Below are positions 24,339-36,055 of a DNA stretch of 64,000 nucleotides, piece by piece (positions within the stretch are counted from its first letter, which is position 1; each line of letters begins with the position of its first letter). The translations under genes were made by a program, and so were the position numbers. The DNA is taken from NCBI RefSeq assembly GCF_016859285.1, contig NC_053406.1, forward strand, positions 13,349,026 through 13,413,025, read 5' to 3'. Below the pieces are notes generated by a model. It was not told where the DNA came from. It did no database searches and saw only the letters and a program-made list of their open reading frames with translations. Source of the stretch: Xiphias gladius. Its lineage: Eukaryota > Chordata > Actinopteri > Istiophoriformes > Xiphiidae.

Positions 24339-26257
24339 TCCAGTACAAAAAAAAGCAAAAGAAACCCAAATATATTAAACTTGATACAAGCATAAACAAC
24401 TCAAAGTCCTCTATAAATACGTTAAAATAAATTAAAGAAATTAATTTACTAAAGATTATCACCTTTAACACTGAACAGGCCTCAAACATGTTGATGAAAA
24501 GGCAATTTTAAATAGACCAGTAACAGCACAGTGTCTGCTCATCTAACAAACTACATCATAAACACACAAAACAGCCAAGTAACATTTCTAAAACACTAAG
24601 CATACATACCCTAACCCTACAGTATGCTGGATCTAGCACAGTAAGGCAACAAACCCGGGGGCACGGTATACATGTAACTGTGCTTCACATTTGTAACAGT
24701 ACAAAGTCGTAACAGGAAGAATTAATACTGAATGACAGAGAGATGGAAGATGGTCAGGTGAGAGTCACAAAAACATGAATATTCATCAAAAATGTAACAC
24801 CAGTGCTGCCTGTGGACAAGGTAGGAAAAAAAAAAATCCCACTCCTGGGAATGTTTGTGTTTAAGATAATCTAAAAACACACATTAGCGCAACAAGTCTT
24901 CTTGCCAAAGGTAAAAAAAAAAAAAAAAACAGCATTTTCATGAAGTAGTAATTTGACTTGACTAAACTTCTGTGCCAAGTGCCTTGAAACCCAAGCTATG
25001 CTCACACCAACAGATGGCATCTCATTTAGGTGTTTGTCCATCTTTGACTCCCAGGTTAGATGGATTTCTGTAAAGCCTGCGTTTTGTGCTGGCACACTTC
25101 ACATATCAAAGCCCATAAAATTTGCATCTCCTGTTTTCCCAGCTGACAAGTCATACAGATAACATTATGTCATTACCATGGGATTTGTAAAAGTATGATC
25201 AAGCCCACTTGGCTTTTGTTGTAAGCTCAAACTGAGTACCTCTTCTTCCTCTTGTAGGGCAGGTTAAATTTGGTAAATTTGGCATTTTACTGGTGGCAGC
25301 CTGTCAACAATGCACAACAGACAGAAGAACAACATCTTAACATAGAGACCTGAACTCACACTAGCTTATGTGACTAAATTTAAAAAAAGATTCACAACCC
25401 CTCCACACATCTCTCTCCCAAAACACCTAGAAATCTTGGTTCAACACTAACATGACCTGTTAAATAACGCTACAGGCACTTCAGTTGTTTAAAAACGTAA
25501 CATTCAGGTTCAAGGCCATTGATCTAAACATAACCTCAGACTGTACAGTTATCGGGGGGGCGGGGGACAATTTCACCAGCTTATTAAAACACAATACTGT
25601 GTATAGTTAATGGAAAAACAACAACTCCTGAACACAGGTCATATTGTGTGTTTGTCCCACCATAATCAAAAAGTCTGAGCTACAAACAGATGTCTTTGGC
25701 TTTATCACATTCTTTAGATCAATCTGAAGATACTGATAAAATGTACATATGAATGGAGTGGTTGGACTAAACAACAGGTGGCACTGAGGCCAATCACAGT
25801 GATTACAATATGTTTCTCACAATCTGCCATCTCAACATACTTTTTTGATAAGGCGTCAAACACTTCCATCACTATTAGACTTCTATCTTGATATGTACTC
25901 TGTTTTGGTGGCAACACACATTTTAGTTTCAGCATCACTGTGGCTTCCCTTACGCACGACAGCGGCATTTATCCACCAATATCTAACAGGTGATCTCTTT
26001 CAGCGTTCTGAGTCAGTTACTAAAGTCTTTGTTTCCTTTGACGCCACACAGGTGCAAAGAACGTGTGAGGTGTCGGTCCAGTGGCTGTGTGTTAGAGGGG
26101 AATCTGAATTTGTATGTGTCAAATGTATGAGCATTATGTGTGCTTGAGCAGGGATGTGTGTGCTGCATATATTGTGTCTAAACAGACTCTCCAGGGTCTG
26201 TATGTCTGTGTCTGAGTGTATGTAAATATGTATGTTTGTGGTCCAGCACAATGCAGC

Positions 26258-29200
26258 CTAAAGGCAGAACCCAGTAGCATCCTCAGGAACAGAGAGCTGA
26301 CTGAATACAGCCAGGCGTCTGCCGCTGCCTTCATTAATGCCACCGCAAGATTCTGAGCCACTGAGTGAGCTAGCAGAGCTGCTTCCATCTTGGTCCTGAT
26401 CTGACAGAGAGGTGTAGGACAGGGATCGGGCACCCAGTGGCCCTGAAAAGACCCCAGTAGCACTGGGACTCTGCCTCAGGGAAGGGGAGTCAGTCGGAGA
26501 AAGCCCACATGGAGAGCAGCCGGAGTCTGGGGAAGGCAAGAATGGAGACCGGGGATCTGTTGCATTGGCCTGGCCCACTGGGGGTTGGTGCTGAGGGGAA
26601 GGGGAGGCCTCGAAGGCAGAGTCCATCTCCAGGAAGGCATGAGAGAGGAGGTCAGTGATGTCAGCGCAGGAAGGAGGAGAGGCTGAGGGAGCAGATGTGA
26701 AAGAGGCGGTGGCAGGAGGAGGATGAGCAGTGAGGGCATGCTGAATGGCTTGCTGAGGAGCAGAGGGAAACCCAGCAAAGCTGAAGCTCTGTCTGACGAG
26801 AGGAGGTCTGTGTGTGTGAGAGGAGCAAGGTGGCTGCTGGGGAATGCTTGAGGAGGAGGAAGAGGACGAGGAGGAACGAGAGAAGGAGTGCTTCTTTTCT
26901 TCCTCACTGTTGTGGACAAAATGGCAGCGGATCCCATAGGGGCAGAAACCGATGGTGTGAAACGTACGACACGGCTCAGTTTTGTATTTTGGATGCCTGC
27001 TAAGATCCCGCAGCTCCTCTGGCCCGTGAGCAAACTGGCACTTCCCACCATACTTGCACAACCCATTCTCGGTGAAAGAACGGCACAGTTCAGTCTTATA
27101 GCGTGATGAGGAAGAGGAGGTGGAAACAGATGATGTGGATGAGGAGGAGCTAGTGTTCAGTGCAGTGGGGCTGATGTCTCTTTGGGAGTGCTTTATGTCA
27201 GTCCCGGGCCAGCCTAGACTTGCTGCTGCAGTGCTGCTGGTCTCTACCATGCTGACGGAACGCTGGGCAAGGAAGCCTGACTTTCCCCACTGGGAGGAAT
27301 TAGCTAGCAGGGAGGGCAGCGGGCTCTCTGACTGCTGCCCCCATTGGCTGGAAGTCAGAAATACACTGTCTGAAGGGTCAGTGGGGAGACAGGAGAGAGA
27401 CGAGAGGGAAAACGATGTGTTGCCACGTGGCTGACCGATGTAACCTGGTGTTCTCATAGCCAGACTGAGGGATGGTAGCGGTCTGTTTGACTCCCTCAGG
27501 TCGAGACTGAGTAACTGCTGTATAGACAGACAAGAACAGACAACAACACAACATTAGCCCATAACTTTTACAATGAATATCCGGTGATTCATTTTCAAAA
27601 ATCACTGCGGGATGTTCTTTGTCCAGTGATTGCACTTGTCTATTAACTGACATGTGTTGACAGAAACTACAGAACAATTGAAACACAGTTGTGCTTTTTT
27701 TTACATAACATTTTATGTTTGTGAGTGTGATTTCTGGTAGGTATTACTTGAAATATGAGGGTTTTTTTTGTGTCTGGCACCCTGAATAAATTTATGTATA
27801 AAGAACTGAATTTAATGGATACTAAATATTGTTGTACAAGAATATACGAAAAATGTGAACTTTTGCCAAATGTTCAATTTTTGTGAACTTCTGTCAACCC
27901 CTACAGTGTTTTGTTTTGTTTTTTGTCATGTGATACAGACGCAGATGAAGTTAGCTATAGGTACTTCAGTCAGCAATATGTACAGTGTGACCCACCCTCT
28001 TCTGTTTGTATTTTGATCATCTTAATGTTGTCTAGTATAAATTTCCTCTCAGGGCCTAACAGGCATCGATTGTCTTATGCAAACAGCCATAAGACAAAAA
28101 TGAAGATTCAGAAATAGATAAGAGCACACTCTGATGCAATACTCAAGGCAGAGCAGTAACGCTGTAAAACCCAGTGTGGTAAACCTTGACTGTACAGTAC
28201 TGTATTGGCAGAGGAGTAGTTAAAACCCTGATGTGCTTATCTCGGTGACCAGCTATAGGACTGTTCAGACTGGCCACAACAATAAGCTGAGTTGAAAATT
28301 GAAACAACAACAACAACAACAACATCTGAATTGCTGCTACACAGCTGCGGTTCTTTTAAAAACTTGCCAGATGCATTTGCAGACTAACAGCTAACCACCC
28401 GTAATTCCTGCACAAACTGTATCAAAATCCAGCAACAATCTTTCCTACCTTTTTAAATCCACACTTAACAAGACCTCCAAGGTTCAACCTGGCATCCTAC
28501 ACATACTTGCATCTTCTATTGAGATGAAAACAGGTAAGCACGACTTACAGCATGCTGCTATACACCGCAGTATAGTACAGTTAAAGCCCTCGTCATCATA
28601 AAATAATGATAATAATAATAATGGTAATAATAAGGATAATAATAATAGCATTGCATTACTTGCTTTAATTCCCAGTTACAGAGTTAAACATCTCCTTGCT
28701 GTCAGCGCAGCCTGACAACTGCGACTAGCAACTTTTGGTTGTTTTTAAGCACAAAAAGTTCCGGTTGTTTACGGGGGTGTTTTGATTCAACCTGTTGGCG
28801 TCGTCTACCGTTTGCAAGCCACCGATATCACTTGTAACCTGCCAGGTCACCAGTGGTGGCAGATTTCTAGCTAAACTAGTTCAACTCAGACTCAACGACC
28901 GGGCTGGCTAATAAGTAGGCAGTTTAATGGGCCCATGCTGCGATGAACTGTAACACCAGCCTCAACGAGGCTCCCACTTTGAGACAAGTTATCCTCGGGT
29001 CCGGACTAACTTTCAAATCACATAAAACCCTCGGGGGCTCGATTAAGCCCCTGGTTAACAACAAACAGTTAAAACACCGCAGCTAGAGACTCAGCTAAAA
29101 GAAGGTGACTGGAACAGATGAAGAGAGCAAACAAGCGTAAAGTTAGCAGAGTAGCTAGCTAAGCTAACATTAACCCCTCCACTGACCTAGCCGATTTTTG

Positions 29201-29297
29201 CTCCACTCTCCGCTCAACTTTCTTTGCGCTTTTCGTTTACCTTGCACATCATCTCTTCCAGGTCAGCAAACTGGTTGAGTTTGGGGTAAGATGGCAT
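26258..29297 (-). CDS. ZFP36/tristetraprolin-family mRNA decay activator (438 aa, two exons)
   Basis: CDS complement(join(26258..27517, 29241..29297)). Exon 1 encodes [19 protein letters not shown] with donor AAG|GTAAAC; exon 2 resumes in phase 0 at [10 protein letters not shown]. Two CX8CX5CX3H zinc fingers (about residues 158-221) have lead-ins RYKTEL and KYKTEP and bind AU-rich elements; the second contains [10 protein letters not shown] as in ZFP36L1/L2. MK2/14-3-3-type sites are QRSVSM before the fingers and [12 protein letters not shown] at about 261-272. The C-terminus [14 protein letters not shown] matches the family's CNOT1-binding motif. Serine runs flank the fingers. These proteins recruit CCR4-NOT to cytokine and immediate-early mRNAs in the cytoplasm. 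The acceptor is a NAGNAG (ACAGCAG), so one Gln may be optional. It is a paralogue of the gene at 52321-54211; which named member (zfp36l1-like or a fish-specific TTP duplicate) needs a tree. Confidence 0.92.
27518..29240 (-). other. Intron 1 of the ZFP36-like gene
   Basis: A 1.72-kb intron bounded by GTAAAC (donor, 29240 downward) and CTATACAG. It holds a (CAA)n run at about 28303-28324 and AATAAT-rich sequence near 28600-28650. No other gene is seen in it. Confidence 0.75.
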
Positions 29298-31082
29298 TTT
29301 GCTGAGTTATGAAAAGCTTCGTCCGATCCCGTCTGCCCCCGCAGTGATAAACGTGGGCAACTCGCTGGCATGAGTTGGCTCGAAGTTTCCAGCAGCGTCT
29401 GCGGTGCCAAACAAGCCCAAGACCCGGACCACGTGTGGATTTAAAACCTAAAACTTGCGTTAGCCACTCCCACGCCCCTGAGAGTCAGCCCAGAGCTGTT
29501 TTCACCAGACCCAGCGGTCCTGAAAACTGCGTGAGGGCCCCCCCAGGCTCGATGGAAAATAGTTTTACCTGCAATATTTAATTCCCGTGTGTGTGTGTGT
29601 CATTCTTAGCTTTAAAGTTAGCTTAATGATTCAAGTGGCTCAGTACAGCAAATTTCCAACAGGCACTTCTGTGTGCAAGATGTTCTAAAAGGGTGGACAT
29701 TTTGATTGGACCTTTTCCAGACAATTTTTAAAAAATATATGGTTTTGAAATACTGTGATCAGCTGCTGCAAAGTGAATACATGAAAACAGTGAAATTATT
29801 ATTTTTTTTTTTTTTGCCACACTCGTCTGTATGTATACATATAAAATAAGTATAAAGATATCAAATTCTTTTGAGCCAAATAATTACGATGTGGAGGAGG
29901 TGGAGGGGCTGTCACTGGTAGTAGCTAAAAGAAATTAAAGAAAGGTTATAAAACAAAGGGAGCCACAAGAAAAAGACAGAAAGCCGAGAAATACAGGTGT
30001 TTGCAAACTAACACCCACACGACAAGGCAACCACAAAGAAAAAGGAACACAGGCAGAAAAAAAGGAGAACTGAACATTTGGGTACAAAAGACAGTCTGGA
30101 GACAGCCTAGCCCTATGAGACAGACAGAGAGGAGCGAAGGCTTTGATTTCAAAGGTAAAGGTAGATGTGTGAAAAATTCCACTGCAGAGCAGAGCCATGA
30201 GAGTATCTGACAGTCCCTCTCTCACAAAACACAGCCACAGACACAGGTTTGTTTCCATATCTTTGCAAGGACCGACAATGTTAAAGCAAACATTTATTTC
30301 CCTAAACTCAAACCTTAGATTCACCTAAAACCATAGACTAATCTCAACCCAATTTATAACCCCAAACCCAAGCCCGGAGAAATCAGCGAATCACTGACAG
30401 AGAAGGTCTCATTCTCCTACCATCACTGGTAAGACATTTGGTCCTCACAAAGATAGAACTTCGAGAACCCACACCCAAACAGGTCGGCCAGGAGTGAAGT
30501 TGTCACACCTCTGGGATTGTAAGGAGCATTGCAACGGCATGCCCAGCGGCCTGACGAACTGGCAAACAGTTGGCTGCCACTTCAGGGAGAGAAACAGCTT
30601 TCAGTTTGTTCTATACAGTTCAGTGCTTCTAGTGGCCGGATATAAGGGTTTGATTCCCCCTGGGGAAGGTCCTGCTAAAACTGAATGCATGAGCACGTAT
30701 GTTTAGAACAAAAGCAGCGAGTAGTTTACATAAGAGATATTCTCTTTTTTTTTTTCTAGCTTTGAAATGTACCCTTTTAATCATTGCATATACTAGAGTT
30801 AGTTTAATGTGTTTTTAATGAGCTACCGACCTACTGAGGTGCAACACAGAAGAAGTAAGTAATGCCCTCTGGAAAAAAGAAGAAACTACAGAAATTGCGT
30901 GAAAAGATTGCAAAAAATAAATATTTAGAGTGTTTGGCCCCACTCTGAAGAAAAAGTCTGATAGTTTTGGAAAGCAGCTCATAACTCTGAGCCCCCTTTA
31001 CAAAGATGAGTTCAGCTGAGAACAAAGCATGCCGAAAAGCTTTGTTTTGGTCCAGCCAAGTGGTCACCGTTAAGTGTGTGCA

Positions 31083-31085
<3 letters not shown>

Positions 31086-31150
<65 letters not shown>
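31086..31150. repeat. (GT)n microsatellite
   Basis: About 32 GT units read directly from the sequence, ending in GTGTATACATGC. Confidence 0.95.
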
Positions 31151-31154
<4 letters not shown>

Positions 31155-32479
31155 CATGCATGCCTGCGTTTGACAGAGGGTCTCAATCCCCCTACCTCCC
31201 CTGAGTATTGTGATGACGTAATGGTATAGGTACATTCTACCACTCTACAGCCTGAGGGTTGTCTGAGCCAGCCGTGTTTTGACTTGTGTGATTCGTATGT
31301 GAAGCTGAATTGGTGCCCTTACTCACATTCCTGTGGTGTCCTGATGTCCATCATGTCTAGGACATGTGCCGTGTAAACATGACTCCCTATATGAGTGATA
31401 ACATTTCTTCTCTCTTTGCTCTGTCTTTCAAAATGACCACAAAGCTATCTCCCTAAAGAAAATGAACATTCATTCCTTGTCACTTCCCCTGAAACCACTT
31501 TCTCAGTCCTATCATGTAAAGTTTAGATGCAGTATCCTCCAGATATATTAGATTGTGTCGAGATGCAATTAAGATGGACTGGCAGTTCTCACCTGGCATC
31601 AAAATGCATTCCCAATGCATCTCGAGTGACCTTTTGTTATCGGATTTCACTTCCTGACTCAACTTTGATCTCATCTTTAGGAAACTCACTGCATTTTAAC
31701 AGAAAAAAAACTACACATTGAACATTGCCATAGTTACTTCATATCTTCCTTGCATTACAAATAAAAAAAAAAGAAACAGGTACATTTATTTCACATAGGT
31801 GAATCAGCTTTTTTTTGAGTTTTGTTGTAGATTATGCACAATTGGCTATGGTTGAAAGGGGACGAACGACATGTGGAAATCAAGCCACCTTGCTAACCAC
31901 CGGGACACCACAACGCCCCACATATGTGGACAAATTTCCAGACCACCTCCAAATATGGTTGTTTCTGATAATACGACCCAAGGTGCATTTAATGCAAAGT
32001 GTGAACAAGTGCTAATTATATTGCGACTGACCTTCGGGTGCTAACCCAGATATGAGATACTTTAAGAGGTTGCAACCTGAGATGAAGACCACCACTGTGA
32101 ACAACAAGCAATTAGCAAGATGTCAACAACATGAGTGCCTTGAGGTAAGCAGGCCATTCTGTTAATTTGGATAAGTAAACAAATGTTATCTATAAAGAAG
32201 CTATTTGGTCAGCAAGTTGAGTTTACTTCTATAAACAAATCTCTTTTGGGGGAGTTGGGGATTACTGAGCGTGTGTGTGTGTGTGTGTGTTGGGGGGGGG
32301 GGTGGTTGCTTTCTGAAGGAAAGGGGGAGGGGAGAAGGGAGGAGAGGGATTTGAAAGAGAGTTCTGGCTTCGTGTTGAGTCCAGCTGGGCTAGAGGACCT
32401 TTGGAGCACAATGAGCTCAATGAGCTGCAGAACCTACTAACAAACTAATGGCCCGCCCTCTGCGACTCTACCCCCAAAG

Positions 32480-32480
<1 letters not shown>

Positions 32481-32545
<65 letters not shown>

Positions 32546-32548
32546 ACA

Positions 32549-32611
<63 letters not shown>
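32481..32611. repeat. Long (CA)n microsatellite
   Basis: About 130 bp of CA repeats, interrupted near 32541-32552 by GACACACACAAA. It generates several low-complexity ORFs. Confidence 0.95.
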
Positions 32612-32614
<3 letters not shown>

Positions 32615-33927
32615 CTCGGTGGAAATAACAGAGGGTGGTGAATGGGTGAGATAGAAGGGCTTGTTAGAAGGAAAGAAATGGGGGTGAGGAGAGGAATGAA
32701 GGGGCAGGATTGGGGACTATTAAGAAGAAACAGGAAATGAGAGAGAGAAAGAGAGGAAAGTGTTGAAGGATTGAAGGTGAAGCAAAAGATGGTTGGTAAA
32801 ACTTGCCCCATGCCCAAAGTTGTTTATGTACAGATTTGGTATTAATCAACCAGATACATAGTATTCCAATGCTTTGTCAAATAATCTTCCTACAGTGGAA
32901 TAATTAGCCAAGTCATTAGAAACACATTTGCAGATTCAACATCTGTTTGATATTAAAAGAAATTTACAGAGGTGACATGGCAGTGTGGGGTTGCCTATGA
33001 CGTCCTACTTTATTGTGCCACTGTTCAACAAAATGTTTTTGAAGAAACTGATAAAATAAAATAACTGAGCCGTACATCTTTTCTAAAAAGAAGAATGCCC
33101 AGTGAGAGCCAGTGTGGAGTGAAACATTTGTGTTGCAGCAATAGTTGTATGTGCTTGTGCGTGCGTGTGTATGTGTGTTACAGAGAGGGAGACACACACG
33201 CACTTGCGCACTCAAGCTATTGAAAGTCTCATGATTAAGTGAAGTCATTCCTCCACAGCTTCTTCAGATAAGAGGCTACCATTACCAGTGAAATAATAAA
33301 AGGACGGGAGGAGGGGTTTGTAGACCTGATGAACATCTGCTCCGCTTTTCCTCCCCTTTCTTCACCCCCTCCTCAGCACCGTCCTTCTTTCACAATGTAC
33401 CCCCTGCCCAATTCGCTTCTGTGCGTGTGTGCGCATTTGTGCGTGTTTGTGCCTACAGAGGGTGTTTGGGATCCACAGAGTGTGTGGGATTTAGGAAAAG
33501 ACGTTTCCCCGACAGTGGGATTTTATCAAATGCAGAGGTGATACCCTCAGTGTTAGTATTAAGTGATGTAATCGAAAGCAAACTAACACCACCTTTTCTG
33601 CCAAACTTAGCATCTATTTTATGATACTGTGTGCAAGAAAATTTTGTTAACAGTTTGTCATTTATGGGAGCATCATCCTGAAATCCATTTAAGTTTTTTA
33701 GAATTGATACTTTCTGTGAAGCAAGCTTAGCAAGACTGAAAAGATAACACCGACAAAGAGAGGAGAACAGTTAAATGATGTAAAATATGTATATTATACT
33801 AAACCTTCAACGTAAAGATGTGACTGCTACCTCATGAATAAACATGATGACCAGAGTGGCTGCACTGGAATGTTCATTTATGCATAAATACATAACAACT
33901 ACGACTCTCTCTCTTATTTCTGTTGAA

Positions 33928-33928
<1 letters not shown>

Positions 33929-33996
<68 letters not shown>

Positions 33997-34030
33997 GCAC
34001 ACACGCACGCACGCACACACGCACATACAC
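33929..34030. repeat. Compound (CA)n/(CACG)n microsatellite
   Basis: Pure CA with a TA interruption, grading into CACGCACG-type units at its 3' end. Confidence 0.9.
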
Positions 34031-34413
34031 ATGCTCACACATCCAGAAACGCCGCACAGTAGGGTTCTACTCACAGGGCAAAGGTCATAACCTAACCTTT
34101 GACCTCTGACATCACCACCTCCCTCTCCTCATCTTTTGCCCACTGGAATTCACTCCTGTGGATTCAATTAGAAAGCTAGAGAGGAGGAGAGCGAGAGGAC
34201 GGCGAAGGTTGAAAAACGAGATAACAGTGACAAATGTCTGAAGACAGACCAGCATGGAGAAGGAGACAATTATTCAGGGTGGAGAGTGTGTGACAGTGAT
34301 GGGGGAGAGTTGAGACATTAGTTCTTTGGGCGCATTTGTTTTTGCAAAAAAGCAGTCAGCTGTGCTTGTGTTTGTGAGTACATCTGATGTCCAACAGCAG
34401 ACATACTGGGGTA

Positions 34414-34905
34414 CACCATATGGCCAAAGGTATGAGGACACTGATCCCATATTTTTTGTACTTTTTTCTGGGGAAGTTTTTCATGGTTTAGGCCTGGCCG
34501 CTTAGTTCCAGTTGAAGGAACTCTTGCTACAATATACAATGATATTTCATTGGTACTCATCTGTCTTATTATTTTTTAGCTTATTCTTCTTTTTAAATCC
34601 CATTTATGTGTGTCTTTTTTTATTGCATTATGTTTCTTTTATATCGTGTCTTAATACCTTTTGTGTCTTATGTAAAGCTCTTTGTATTGCCTTATTGTTG
34701 AAAGGTGCTATACAAATTGACTTTCCTTGCCTTGATTTTTTAGACAATAGTGTGCTTCCAACATTTGGGTAAGAATTTGGGTAAGGTTATCTGAAATGTT
34801 TTGGAGGAATGTAGAAACTTGAATGGGCTGCACAGAGCCCTGACTTCATACCCATTCGACATCTTTGGGATGATCGCCCAACAGTAGAGTCTTCCCAGAT
34901 GGTTA
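34414..34905 (+). mobile_element. Decayed Tc1/mariner-type transposon with a nested insertion
   Basis: After a TA dinucleotide the left end reads CACCATATGGCCAAAGGTAT and continues GAGGACAC, matching the terminal repeat of a Tc1-like family widespread in fish. Transposase-region remnants follow: CTTAGTTCCAGTTGAAGG (about 34502) and, after an insertion, GACAATAGTGTGCTTCCAAC (about 34742) and CACAGAGCCCTGACTTCATA with CATCTTTGGGATGA (about 34830-34873), which corresponds to the transposase QSPD-HLWD region. Large parts and the right terminal repeat are missing, so it is inactive. Confidence 0.75.
34546..34736 (+). mobile_element. L2/SINE-like retroposon tail inserted in the Tc1 remnant
   Basis: The Tc1 remnant is interrupted between GATATT (about 34540) and TTTTAGACAATAG. 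The insert ends in GTAAAGCTCTTTGTATTGCC and GAAAGGTGCTATACAAATTG, the 3' tail typical of fish LINE-2-type elements and their SINEs. Approximate flanking repeats GATATTT and GATTTTT may be the target duplication. Confidence 0.6.
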
Positions 34906-34961
34906 AGGCTGATTTATAGTAGCATATTTATGTCCATTGTTTTGAAATGAGATGCTAAACA

Positions 34962-34963
<2 letters not shown>

Positions 34964-35057
<94 letters not shown>
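34964..35057. repeat. (CA)n microsatellite
   Basis: About 46 uninterrupted CA units, immediately before the retrotransposon fragment. Confidence 0.95.
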
Positions 35058-35060
<3 letters not shown>

Positions 35061-35095
35061 AACATCTATATAAAGAAAAAAAAAAAATCTCCCTC

Positions 35096-35935
35096 TTCGC
35101 TCTTCTGGACAGAGACCTCAGATGTTGTACCCAGAATCTTTTCTAGCTCCTCTTTCAGCCCTTGGTATTTTTCGATCTTCTCCTGTTCCTTCTTCTTGAT
35201 GTTGCTGTCGCTTGGGATCGCTACCTCTATCACTACTGCCTTCTTCTGTTGTTTGTCGATCAACACGATGTCTGGTTGGTTAAGCCATCACCAGTTTGTC
35301 AGTCTGGATCTGGAAGTCCCACAGGATCTTGGCTTGGTCATTCTCAACCACCTTAGGAGGTGTCTTCCATTGTGACCTTGGGACCTCCAACCCATACTCA
35401 GTGCAGATGTTCCTGCTCACTATGCCAGCCACTTGGTTATGGCATTCCATGTACGCTGTTCCTGCCTGCATCTTACACCCTTCTGCTATGTGCTGAACTG
35501 TCTCAGGCGCATCTTTGCACAGCCTGCACCTGGGGTCCTGTCTGGTGTGGCAGATCCCCACCTCTATTGATCTTTTACTGAGTGCCTGTTCTTGTGCTGC
35601 CATGATTAGTGCTTCTGTGCTGTCCTTCAGTCCAGCCTTTTCCAGCCACTGGTAGGATTTCTTGATATCAGCCACTTCTTCTATCTGTCGGTGGTACATG
35701 CCCTGTAGGGGCTTGTCCCTCTATGATGGTTCCTCCTACTCTTCTGCATCATCGGGTTTCTGGTGCCTGAGGTATTCACTTAGCATTTCATCTTTGGGAG
35801 CCATCTTCCTGATGTATTCCTGGATTTTGGTTGTTTCGTCCTGGACAGTGGCTCTGATGCTCACCAGTCCTCGGCCTCCCTCGTTCTGCTTAGTGTACAG
35901 TCTCAGGGTGCTGGACTTGGGTTGAAACCCTCCAT
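35096..35935 (-). pseudogene. Non-LTR retrotransposon C-terminal fragment (degenerate)
   Basis: Minus-strand reading from about 35935 gives GGRGLVSIRATVQDETTKIQ, then IEEVADIKKSYQWLEKAGLK, a zinc-knuckle-like CRLCKDAPETVQHIAEGC (CX2CX7HX4C), YMECHNQVAGIV, KILWDFQIQTDK and KAVVIEVAIPSDSNI. This is the C-terminal region of a LINE-type polyprotein common in fish proteomes. The CCHC and following acidic/lysine motifs suggest a restriction-enzyme-like endonuclease class (R2/R4/Rex6-like), but that assignment is tentative. Two in-frame TAG stops lie near 35722-35740, and about 30 residues seem deleted between EELEKI and LGTTSEVSVQKS. No reverse transcriptase domain is present. Dead fragment. Confidence 0.75.
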
Positions 35936-35942
35936 GCAGATG

Positions 35943-36055
<113 letters not shown>

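Larger units (their letters stand above)
29298..34413. other. Promoter flank of the ZFP36-like gene, then intergenic
   Basis: The first 300 bp or so are GC-richer and lie upstream of the minus-strand start, with CACGTG at about 29431, fitting promoter and 5'UTR sequence. Beyond that I recognise no gene. The stretch holds a (GT)n array (31086-31150), G-rich runs near 32270-32302, a long (CA)n block (32481-32611) and a (CA)n/(CACG)n block (33929-34030). Confidence 0.5.

Noticed and set aside
26476-27066. 196-codon minus-strand ORF
   Set aside because: Alternate frame of the ZFP36-like exon 2; the true frame carries the zinc fingers.
32437-32817. 126-codon Cys-Val repeat ORF
   Set aside because: Translation of a (CA)n microsatellite.
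35280-35699. Treating the 139-codon minus-strand ORF as a host gene
   Set aside because: It is part of the retrotransposon fragment, flanked by stops and a deletion.
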